A stretch of DNA of 5,703 nucleotides. Origin: an uncultured Microbacterium sp. GTDB lineage: Bacteria > Actinomycetota > Actinomycetes > Actinomycetales > Microbacteriaceae. The DNA is taken from the NCBI GenBank assembly GCA_937926065.1, contig CALANM010000123.1, forward strand, positions 1 through 5,703. The letters are read 5' to 3'. Numbering within the stretch: position 1 is the first letter of the stretch; each line of letters opens with the position of its first letter. The notes under the pieces are model-generated. The model made no database searches and was not told the DNA's origin. It saw only the letters and a list, made by a program, of their open reading frames with translations. Made by a program: the position numbers and the translations under genes. This document shows, in pieces, positions 1 through 5,071 of this stretch.

Positions 1-2
1 GA

Positions 3-1448
3 CGGCCCGCGGGCCGCATCCCCGGGCTGTCGGCGTCCGCGTCGCTCGACGTGCGCCTCCTCGTCCACGAGGTGCGCGCGCAGCGTGCGCTCACCGCCGG
101 GCGGCTCAGGCAGGCACAGCGCCTCGCGGCTGCGGGACTCGACGAGCTCACGGCGTGGCGGTCGTCCTACGGCAGCCTCGACCTGCAGACGTCACTGGCG
201 ATGCACGGCCTGGGGCTCATGCTCATCGGGATCGACGCCGCCGTGCGGTCGGGCGGAGCCGAGGAGGCGTTCGAGTGGGCGGAACGCGCCCGTCAGCTCA
301 GTCAGCAGGTCGTGCCGCTGCGTCCGCCGCCCGACCCGGAGCTCGCCGCCGACCTTGCAGAGCTCCGGATGCTGCGCGCCGAGCTGTCGGACGCCGACTG
401 GCTCACCGACTCGCGCGCCGTCGCCCTCGGCGACCGCGTGCGCCAGCGGCAGTGGGCGCGCACGGGCGCGGTCGACGTCCAGCCGCGCCTCGCCCTCGGC
501 GACCTTCGCGCGCGCCTGGATTCCGGCACGGCCGTCGTGTCGTACCTGTTCGGCTCGGGCGGGCTTGCGAGCGTCGTCGTGACGTCCGACGGTGCCCGTG
601 TGGTCGAGATCCCTGGGTGGGATGACGCGCGCCGGACGCTGCCGGGACTCCGTGCCGACCTCGACATGACGGCGACGGTGCGCAGGGGCCCGATGGTCGA
701 CGTGGTGCGATCGTCGCTCAGCCGTCGGCTGCACGCCCTGTCCCAGGCGATTCTGCAGCCGGTGCTCGCGCACGTCGGCGACCGACGGATCGTGCTGACC
801 GCCCCCGGCATCCTTGCCGGTATGCCCTGGAGCATGCTCCCGGCCCTGACCGGCCGGACGTTCACGCTGGCGTCATCGGTGTCGCGCTGGGCACGCACGA
901 CGGTGTCGGCGCCCCGCACGGTCGGGTTCGCCGTCGGGCCGCGGGTGGTGCGCGGCGCGGAGGAGGTCGGCACGGCGGCGAAGGCCTGGGGCGACCCCGT
1001 GCGGCTCGAGGGGGCCCGGGCGACCGTCGGGACCGTGTCCGACCTTGCGGGCCGCGTCGACCTCCTGCATGTCGCGGCGCATGGTCGTCACGCCGCCGAC
1101 AACCCGCTGTTCTCGGGTCTGGAGCTCGACGACGGCGTGCTGTTCGGGCACGACATCGACCGGATCGCGCGCGTGCCGCGCATCGTCATCCTGTCGGCGT
1201 GCGAAGTGGGGCGCTCGTCGGTGCGCTGGGGCGAAGAGGCCGTCGGCATGACGCGTGCATGGCTGCACGCCGGAGTCGACTGCGTCATCGCGGCGCCTGT
1301 CATCGTCGCCGACGACGACGCGTGCGTACTGCTCGGTGCCGTCCACGCTGAGCTCGCTGCCGGACGCAGTCCCGCCGACGCTCTCGCACGGGCGCAGCGG
1401 AGCACCGGCGTCGCGGCTCCCTTCCAGTGCCACGGCGCCGGTTTCTGA
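3..1448 (+). CDS. CHAT-domain protein (caspase-like protease fold) with N-terminal helical repeats, 5' end missing
   Basis: The frame is open to the left edge, so this is the C-terminal part of a larger protein; the GTG at 51 is internal, because the codons before it read as normal coding sequence. Numbering from that GTG, residues 1-115 are helical and resemble the TPR-like region of actinobacterial CHAT proteins (SLDLQT at 42-47). Residues about 155-465 form the CHAT domain: a buried strand with GMPWSMLP (257-264), the catalytic His344 in LLHVAAHGRH, Cys384 in VILSACEVG, and the usual ending PFQCHGAGF. Both dyad residues are intact, so an active cysteine peptidase of the caspase/separase clan is plausible. 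CHAT proteins act in bacterial cell-death and defence circuits (for example Craspase), but many are uncharacterised. Substrate and partner are unknown. The next gene is convergent, so any operon partner lies upstream, outside the window. Confidence 0.9.
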   Translation, partial: RPAGRIPGLSASASLDVRLLVHEVRAQRALTAGRLRQAQRLAAAGLDELTAWRSSYGSLDLQTSLAMHGLGLMLIGIDAAVRSGGAEEAFEWAERARQLSQQVVPLRPPPDPELAADLAELRMLRAELSDADWLTDSRAVALGDRVRQRQWARTGAVDVQPRLALGDLRARLDSGTAVVSYLFGSGGLASVVVTSDGARVVEIPGWDDARRTLPGLRADLDMTATVRRGPMVDVVRSSLSRRLHALSQAILQPVLAHVGDRRIVLTAPGILAGMPWSMLPALTGRTFTLASSVSRWARTTVSAPRTVGFAVGPRVVRGAEEVGTAAKAWGDPVRLEGARATVGTVSDLAGRVDLLHVAAHGRHAADNPLFSGLELDDGVLFGHDIDRIARVPRIVILSACEVGRSSVRWGEEAVGMTRAWLHAGVDCVIAAPVIVADDDACVLLGAVHAELAAGRSPADALARAQRSTGVAAPFQCHGAGF

Positions 1449-1657
1449 CCGCATGAGAGCCCGCTTCGAATTGCCGGAGCCGGCGTCGTCTCGAAACTCT
1501 GAGAGAAATCTCACAGGGCGTGTATCAGCCCTCACGGGCCCTGCTCCTGATCCATGAACGACCACTGACGGACCGCATGGGGATGCAGACGTCGTCCCTG
1601 TGGGGGGAATCACTCACGGTCGTTCCCAAACAAGAAGTCCGGATCTGCTGGGGGGCA

Positions 1658-1673
1658 CCGGTCTTCGGGCCGG
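1658..1673 (+). terminator. Small hairpin with a UUCG tetraloop
   Basis: CCGGTC at 1658-1663 pairs with GGCCGG at 1668-1673 (one G-U pair) around TTCG. This gives the very stable C(UUCG)G tetraloop when read on the plus strand. It shares bases 1667-1673 with the next hairpin, so the two cannot form together. No T-tract follows. It may be part of the terminator zone behind the CHAT gene or an alternative fold; the role is inferred. Confidence 0.4.
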
Positions 1674-1699
1674 CGGGGTCGGGGGGTTCCCGCCGGCCC
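1667..1699. terminator. 11-bp perfect GC hairpin
   Basis: GGGCCGGCGGG (1667-1677) is perfectly complementary to CCCGCCGGCCC (1689-1699), with an 11-nt loop. It lies 218 nt past the CHAT stop and 77 nt past the LysR-like stop (minus strand). There is no T-tract on either side, which is common for GC-rich actinobacterial terminators. It overlaps the larger hairpin to its right by four bases (1696-1699). Confidence 0.5.
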
Positions 1700-1749
1700 C
1701 TCGTCTGTCCGGGGCGCGTGGGGAGCGCGCCGCCGGACCGACGAGGGGC
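1696..1749. terminator. 54-nt near-perfect hairpin, probable bidirectional terminator
   Basis: The outer arms 1696-1712 and 1733-1749 match in 16 of 17 positions (one T/C mismatch). The stem continues with GGCGCG (1713-1718) against CGCGCC (1726-1731), leaving one bulged G at 1732 and a 7-nt loop. The result is a 23-step stem of almost pure G-C pairs. It begins 27 nt beyond the LysR-like stop on the minus strand, a normal terminator distance, and also lies behind the CHAT gene on the plus strand. No T-tract is present. Confidence 0.6.
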
Positions 1750-1776
1750 TGTGCGGGCATGCGATGCCGGCGCGGG

Positions 1777-2532
1777 TCAGTCGCGCGAAGAGTTGGCGGT
1801 GCGTCCGCGCACGATGCCGATGAAGGCATCGACCAGCGTCGCCTGGTCGCCCTCGAGTCCCTGGCGCCAGGCGAGCGCGACGGTCGACCCTGGGCCGTCC
1901 GCCAGAGGCCGGTACTCCGCGTCCTTGCGGTGGTGAAGCCGCGCGAGCGACATCGGCACCACCACGACGCCGACGCCCGCTGCCACCGTCGCGATCGCCT
2001 CCTCCGTCGTGCGCGGAGCGTCGAACGCCATCGGCGCCGCTCCCGGCACGGCGACATCGAGCACCGCATCACGCGGGGTGATGAGGACCTCGCCGGCGAG
2101 ATCGGCGATCGTCAGCTCGTCGGCGGCCGTGAGGTGCGACTCGGCAGCGCACACCACGACGGGCACCTCCTCATAGAGCGTGATCGCGTGGAGGCCCTGA
2201 CGGTCGAGCGGCAGGCGCACGAGCGCCGCGTCGACGGATGCCGACAGCAGCGCGTCGCGCTGACCGGCCGTGTCGAGGAGCACCAGCTCGAGCGGCGTGC
2301 GCGGCATCCGCTCGTGCCAGATGTCGATCCACTTTCCCGGCGTCGTCCCTGCGACTGCCCCGAGCCGGAACGGGCCTCGCGGCGCGGGCGGCTCCGATGG
2401 GCGAGGCTGTCGCGCTGCGGAAGGGCTCGTGCGAGGCGATGCGCTCTTCGCGCCGGTCCTGCCTTTGCCCGCACCACCTCGTGTGCCGGACGGCGCGCGC
2501 TTTCCGCTTCTCGATCCGCGTCCGGCAGGCAT
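1777..2532 (-). CDS. LysR-type effector-binding domain protein lacking the HTH domain
   Basis: The 251-residue product begins with about 53 residues of low-complexity Gly/Ser/Pro/Arg/Lys sequence (12 basic residues, one acidic). The periplasmic-binding-protein-like LysR substrate domain follows: FRLGAVAGTTPGKWIDIW (55-72) is the first strand and helix, ALVRLPLD (103-110) the hinge strand, then LYEEVPVVVCAAESHL (119-134) and VAAGVGVVVVPMS (183-195). The last residues, GIVRGRTANSS (239-249), form a tail I recall from actinobacterial relatives. The usual LysR N-terminal winged helix-turn-helix is absent, and the upstream gap is only 32 bp, so it has not been frame-shifted away. The protein may be a ligand sensor, or it may bind nucleic acid through the basic tail; neither is shown. 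ATG 2530-2532 is chosen because a -10-like box precedes it by 7 nt. It is divergent from the DUF1304 gene. Confidence 0.85.
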   Translation of the reverse strand: MPAGRGSRSGKRAPSGTRGGAGKGRTGAKSASPRTSPSAARQPRPSEPPAPRGPFRLGAVAGTTPGKWIDIWHERMPRTPLELVLLDTAGQRDALLSASVDAALVRLPLDRQGLHAITLYEEVPVVVCAAESHLTAADELTIADLAGEVLITPRDAVLDVAVPGAAPMAFDAPRTTEEAIATVAAGVGVVVVPMSLARLHHRKDAEYRPLADGPGSTVALAWRQGLEGDQATLVDAFIGIVRGRTANSSRD

Positions 2533-2539
2533 GCGATTC

Positions 2540-2545
2540 AGCGTA
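2540..2545 (-). promoter_or_regulatory. -10-like box for a leaderless LysR-like mRNA
   Basis: Read on the minus strand this is TACGCT, fitting the actinobacterial TANNNT pattern. Seven nt separate it from the ATG, so transcription would start at or next to the start codon. No Shine-Dalgarno sequence is present in the gap. No clear -35 box is visible. Confidence 0.5.
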
Positions 2546-2552
2546 GTCGCGC

Positions 2553-2558
2553 TAGGGT
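2553..2558 (+). promoter_or_regulatory. -10-like box for a leaderless DUF1304 mRNA
   Basis: TAGGGT fits TANNNT and ends exactly 6 nt before the ATG at 2565, the geometry of leaderless actinobacterial genes. No Shine-Dalgarno sequence precedes the start. A -35 element is not evident; the region where it would lie overlaps the first codons of the LysR-like gene. Confidence 0.6.
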
Positions 2559-2564
2559 CGGCGC

Positions 2565-2963
2565 ATGGTGTCGATCATCGCCACGACCGCGGCGGCGCTT
2601 GCGGCGCTGCTGCACGTGTACATCTTCGTCATGGAGAGCATCCAGTGGACGCAGCCCCGCATCTGGCGGAGGTTCGGCGTGACCGACCAGGCGGCCGCTG
2701 ACACCGTGAAGCCGATGGCCTACAACCAGGGCTTCTACAATCTGTTCCTCGCCATCGGCGTCGTGATCGGGCTCGCACTGTTCTGGGCCGGCGGCCCGGA
2801 GACGGCAGCGGAGGCGGCGGGCCGCACACTCGTCCTGTTCAGCGCCGGGTCGATGCTCGCGGCGGCGCTCGTGCTCACGACGACGGGCGCCGGGTACCTG
2901 CGTGCGGCGCTCATCCAGGGAACGCTTCCCCTCGTCGGATTCGTGCTGTTCCTGTTCGCCTGA
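2565..2963 (+). CDS. DUF1304 family integral membrane protein
   Basis: The 132-residue product has four hydrophobic segments at about 4-23, 57-74, 85-104 and 114-131. Polar motifs conserved in DUF1304 are visible: H17 and E24 in LLHVYIFVMES, W28 in the loop after helix 1, and AYNQGFYNLFLA (52-63) leading into helix 2. The length is normal for the family, so the gene looks complete. It should sit in the cytoplasmic membrane; no biochemical function is established that I can name. The ATG at 2565 is supported by the -10-like box 6 nt upstream and by helix 1 starting immediately. It is transcribed away from the LysR-like gene, which makes that protein a candidate regulator by position only, and it ends at a hairpin shared with the next, convergent gene. 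Confidence 0.9.
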   Translation: MVSIIATTAAALAALLHVYIFVMESIQWTQPRIWRRFGVTDQAAADTVKPMAYNQGFYNLFLAIGVVIGLALFWAGGPETAAEAAGRTLVLFSAGSMLAAALVLTTTGAGYLRAALIQGTLPLVGFVLFLFA

Positions 2964-2991
2964 CGCCCGCTCGCCGCGCCCGGAGACGAAG

Positions 2992-3017
2992 ACGGCGCCC
3001 GCCGAAGCGGGCGCCGT
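2992..3017. terminator. Bidirectional terminator hairpin
   Basis: ACGGCGCCCGC (2992-3002) pairs perfectly over 11 bp with GCGGGCGCCGT (3007-3017) around a CGAA loop. Exactly 28 nt lie between it and each flanking stop codon: DUF1304 on the left and the beta-helix gene on the right. No T-tract follows in either direction. Position between convergent genes and stem quality support a shared terminator. Confidence 0.8.
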
Positions 3018-3045
3018 GAGTCAGTGCGGCGGATGGACGCGCCGG

Positions 3046-3453
3046 TCAGGCCGCGAGGTGAAGCCCTCGCTTGTCGGTGGCGATTCGCTGGCCGTCGCCG
3101 ATCGACTGGTCGTCGCCGATGAGCGATCCGCCGGCGACGCGTGCGTGGGCGCCGATGAAGGCGCGGACGCCGATGCGTGCGCGCGGACCGATCGCCGCTC
3201 CCGGGCCGATGTGCGCGTGGGGAGCGATCTCGACGTCCGGCCCGATGACGGCATCCGGTTCGATCCACACTCCGCGACCGACGTGCACGCCCGCCGCGAT
3301 CTGCGCTCCCGGCTCGACGTACGCTCCGGCCTCGACGAGCGCGGTCGGGTGCACCTTGGCCCCGTTCGCGACGAGGCCTCGGCCGTTGGCGTGCTTGCGG
3401 TAGCGCAGCGTCTCTCCGTTGTCGTTCTCGATGTCGACGTAGTTCTTGCCCAC
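3046..3453 (-). CDS. Left-handed beta-helix (hexapeptide repeat) protein, transferase-like
   Basis: The 135-residue product has a short polar N-terminus (1-37) followed by 15 uninterrupted hexapeptides at residues 38-127. Each carries V or I at its third position (apart from the regular pattern of small residues), as in AHIGPG, AAIGPR, ARIGVR and AFIGAH. This is the signature of a five-coil left-handed parallel beta-helix, the fold of LpxA, DapD and gamma-carbonic anhydrases. Those enzymes usually have loop insertions carrying catalytic residues and a C-terminal helix; neither is seen. Several His residues (35, 57, 79, 81, 103) exist, but I cannot assign a metal site. Such proteins are usually trimers and are often labelled transferase without proof. 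The GTG start is fixed by AGGAGG 4 nt upstream. It is divergent from the YitT-family gene. Confidence 0.88.
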   Translation of the reverse strand: MGKNYVDIENDNGETLRYRKHANGRGLVANGAKVHPTALVEAGAYVEPGAQIAAGVHVGRGVWIEPDAVIGPDVEIAPHAHIGPGAAIGPRARIGVRAFIGAHARVAGGSLIGDDQSIGDGQRIATDKRGLHLAA

Positions 3454-3457
3454 TGGA

Positions 3458-3463
3458 CCTCCT
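3458..3463 (-). promoter_or_regulatory. Shine-Dalgarno site fixing the GTG start of the beta-helix gene
   Basis: On the minus strand this is a full AGGAGG, extended by a T, with 4 nt before the GTG at 3453. The spacing is slightly short, but no other start codon is well placed. It contrasts with the leaderless-type starts of three of the other genes here. Confidence 0.75.
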
Positions 3464-3536
3464 ATCAGTCACAGACAACGCCCGTGACCGGGGATTCATT
3501 CCCGTGCACGCATTCGCGGCGGGCGACGATCGTTGT
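3464..3536. promoter_or_regulatory. Divergent promoter region with inverted GACAACG/CGTTGTC arms
   Basis: This gap must hold promoters for the beta-helix gene (minus) and the YitT-family gene (plus). GACAACG at 3474-3480 is the inverse complement of CGTTGTC at 3531-3537, and the adjacent CCCG (3481-3484) and CGGG (3520-3523) also match. Each arm lies just upstream of one of the genes. The arms may be paired operator half-sites or duplicated promoter parts; chance is possible at this length. No clear -10 for the minus gene is visible. Confidence 0.35.
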
Positions 3537-3542
3537 CAGGAT
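3537..3542 (+). promoter_or_regulatory. -10-like box for a leaderless YitT-family mRNA
   Basis: CAGGAT ends 7 nt before the ATG at 3550, matching leaderless promoter geometry. It overlaps the alternative in-frame ATG at 3541, arguing against that upstream start. A GGAG at 3543-3546 is only 3 nt from the ATG at 3550, too close to be a good ribosome binding site. No convincing -35 box is seen. Confidence 0.45.
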
Positions 3543-3549
3543 GGAGCGC

Positions 3550-4218
3550 ATGACCGCGGCTGATCCGGCGCCGAGCGCCGAGCCTGATCCCTCGACGGGC
3601 GCGACGCTCGTCTTCGACGCGAAGGCGCACGAGCACGGGGTGGTCGAAGATGTGCTGGGCGTGCTGACGGGCGCGTTCGCGGCGTCGCTGGGACTGTATC
3701 TGCTCGACGCGTCACACGCCGTCACGGGCGGCACGGCGGGACTGTCGCTGCTGCTCGGGTATGCGACGCCCTGGCCGTTCTGGGCCCTGTTCGCCGTGAT
3801 CAACGTGCCGTTCGCGGTGCTCGCGGTGTGGAAGAAGGGCTGGGACTTCACGATCCGAACGATCGCGTCGATCGGCCTGGTGTCGGGGTTCGCTGTCGTG
3901 CATGAGTCGCTCATGCCCCTGACGCGGATCGATCCCGTGTACGGCACACTGGCCGGCAACCTGCTGGCGGGTGTGGGTGTGCTCATCCTGTTCCGGCATC
4001 GCTCGAGCGTCGGCGGACTGCAGATCGTCGCGCTGCTGGCGCAGGAGCGCACCGGCATCCGGGCCGGGTGGGTGCTCATGGGCGTCGACGTGCTCGTGAT
4101 CGCGGCGGCGCTGCTCGTCGTGCCGTGGCAGAACGTGCTGCTGAGCGCGGCGGGCGCGGTGCTGCTCAATCTCGTGCTCGCGCTCAACCATCGTCCCGGG
4201 CGGTACCTGGGCCGCTGA
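3550..4218 (+). CDS. YitT-family (DUF161) membrane protein
   Basis: The 222-residue product has a polar N-terminus (1-30, Ala/Pro/Asp-rich) and then hydrophobic segments at about 34-52, 58-71, 74-93, 103-118, 132-148, 173-191 and 195-211. Family motifs are clear: AVTGGTAGLSLLLG (57-70) in the first half and SVGGLQIVALLAQERTG (153-169) in the second, two related GG-containing segments of the internally repeated YitT fold. Many Firmicutes YitT proteins carry a C-terminal cytosolic DUF2179 domain; this one ends soon after the last helix, as in the short form of the family. Transport substrate or function is not established. ATG 3550 is preferred over ATG 3541 because the latter overlaps the probable -10 box; the frame is open far upstream, but that part is antisense to the beta-helix gene. 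It converges on nei2 with a 25-nt gap. Confidence 0.88.
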   Translation: MTAADPAPSAEPDPSTGATLVFDAKAHEHGVVEDVLGVLTGAFAASLGLYLLDASHAVTGGTAGLSLLLGYATPWPFWALFAVINVPFAVLAVWKKGWDFTIRTIASIGLVSGFAVVHESLMPLTRIDPVYGTLAGNLLAGVGVLILFRHRSSVGGLQIVALLAQERTGIRAGWVLMGVDVLVIAAALLVVPWQNVLLSAAGAVLLNLVLALNHRPGRYLGR

Positions 4219-4228
4219 GCGCGAGGGC

Positions 4229-4245
4229 GACTGAGGTCGGCAGTC
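4229..4245. terminator. Weak stem-loop between convergent YitT-family and nei2 genes
   Basis: GACTG (4229-4233) pairs with CAGTC (4241-4245) around a 7-nt loop and overlaps the nei2 stop codon. It is the only inverted repeat I see in the 25-nt gap. Five base pairs without a T-tract is weak, so termination of these two genes may depend on Rho or on sequence within the facing gene. Confidence 0.25.
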
Positions 4246-5017
4246 ACGTCTGGCACCGTGGGCACCAGAACACGATGCGCTCGGCGGTGACCGACGCCCC
4301 CAGCTCGGTCTTGCGGATGAGGGTGCCGCAGCGCCGGCATGGCCTGCCGTCGCGGCGGTACACCCACGTCTGCCGGCCCGGTCGCGCGTCGCCCGTGAAC
4401 GTGCGGCCCTGACGGTCGCGGTTGAGCTGGATCATGCGAGCACCGGTCTCGACGAGCCCCGCGGTATCGACGGACGACGCCGGGGTCGTGGGCAGGATGC
4501 CGCGCACGAACAGCAGCTCGTTGACGTACTCGTTGCCGAAGCCTGCGACGTTGCGCTGATCGAGGAGCGCGACGTGCACGGCGCGGCCGTCGGACGCGAG
4601 GCGGCGGGCGGCCTCCGCGGGATCCCAGTCGGCCGCGAGCGGATCGGGCCCGAGGTGCCCGACGACCCGGTCCTCGTCGGCCGTGGGAAGCACTTCGACC
4701 ATCGCGAGGTCGAAGCCGACCGCCTCCGCACGTGCTGTGCCTACGATCGCGCGGGCGCGGAACGCTGGCGCGCGCCAGCGGTCACCCGGGCGGTAGAGGT
4801 CCCAGTGCCCTTCCATCTTCAGATGCGAGTGGAGGGTGAAATCACCGGCGCGCAGCAGCAGGTGCTTGCCGCGCGGCACCACGTCGTGCACGGTCTCGCC
4901 CGTCAGGTCGGCGGTGGCGCTCCCGGGCACGCGGATGTCGAACCGCGTCACCACCTGCCCCGCCAGCGCCTCACGCAGGCGCCGCGCGGTGCGGAAGACG
5001 GTATCGCCTTCAGGCAT
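4244..5017 (-). CDS. nei2: Nei2-type DNA glycosylase/AP lyase (Fpg/Nei family)
   Basis: This base-excision-repair enzyme would remove oxidised bases, chiefly pyrimidines in the Nei branch, and cut the abasic site by beta/delta elimination. It is complete at 257 residues. It begins MPEGDTVF, giving the catalytic Pro2 and Glu3; K51 in PRGKHLLL is the beta-hairpin lysine. HSHLKMEG (63-70) closes the N-terminal sheet region. The helix-two-turn-helix is at about 150-170, with N162 in GFGNEYVNEL. The C-terminal zinc finger uses C227, C230, C252 and C255, with R247 where the family's finger arginine sits. DIRVP, DLTGE and HLGPDPLAADWDP match mycobacterial Nei2 as I recall it. The start at 5017 is required because proline must follow Met; GGAG lies 7 nt upstream. 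It sits 54 nt downstream of lhr on the same strand, a probable operon. Confidence 0.93.
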   Translation of the reverse strand: MPEGDTVFRTARRLREALAGQVVTRFDIRVPGSATADLTGETVHDVVPRGKHLLLRAGDFTLHSHLKMEGHWDLYRPGDRWRAPAFRARAIVGTARAEAVGFDLAMVEVLPTADEDRVVGHLGPDPLAADWDPAEAARRLASDGRAVHVALLDQRNVAGFGNEYVNELLFVRGILPTTPASSVDTAGLVETGARMIQLNRDRQGRTFTGDARPGRQTWVYRRDGRPCRRCGTLIRKTELGASVTAERIVFWCPRCQT

Positions 5018-5071
5018 GGTGACGCTCCGGGAGGATCGAGACTCCGAGGGCATGCGCGGTGCGGCCGGCGG

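Larger units (their letters stand above)
1449..1776. other. Non-coding stretch between convergent genes, rich in hairpins
   Basis: These 328 nt separate the CHAT stop from the LysR-like stop. I find no convincing gene: open frames here run antisense into the LysR-like gene, lack a ribosome binding site and have Arg/Gly/Pro-rich translations. The right half holds three strong hairpins, listed separately. The left half holds only small ones, such as a TGAGA/TCTCA stem with a GAAA loop at about 1500-1513. G-runs occur on the plus strand at 1602-1607, 1650-1655, 1675-1678 and 1681-1686. Transcription termination for both flanking genes is the simplest role; a small RNA cannot be excluded. Confidence 0.6.

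Noticed and set aside
873..1613. 246-codon minus-strand open frame
   Set aside because: It is almost wholly antisense to the CHAT domain, whose motifs are unmistakable, and has no recognisable motif itself.
1520..1936. 138-codon plus-strand open frame in the intergenic stretch
   Set aside because: It has no ribosome binding site, reads through three hairpins and ends antisense to the LysR-like gene. Its composition is not protein-like.
1600..2682. 360-codon plus-strand open frame
   Set aside because: It is antisense to the LysR-like gene, Arg-rich with no domain, and runs across a divergent promoter into DUF1304. It is an effect of GC-rich codon use.
3071..3403. Degenerate 18-bp DNA repeats as a tandem repeat element
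   Set aside because: The periodicity is explained by the hexapeptide repeats encoded on the minus strand.
2735..3499. 254-codon minus-strand open frame over the beta-helix gene
   Set aside because: Its translation is Arg/Ser-rich with no fold signature. The overlapping frame 3046-3453 has clear hexapeptide repeats and an AGGAGG.
2902..3549. Long N-terminal extension of the YitT-family frame
   Set aside because: It covers the end of DUF1304, the terminator and the whole beta-helix gene in antisense. Homologous sequence begins only after 3550.
5018..5053. Upstream ATG at 5053 as nei2 start
   Set aside because: Fpg/Nei enzymes need proline directly after the initiator Met. Only ATG 5017 gives that, and it has its own GGAG.
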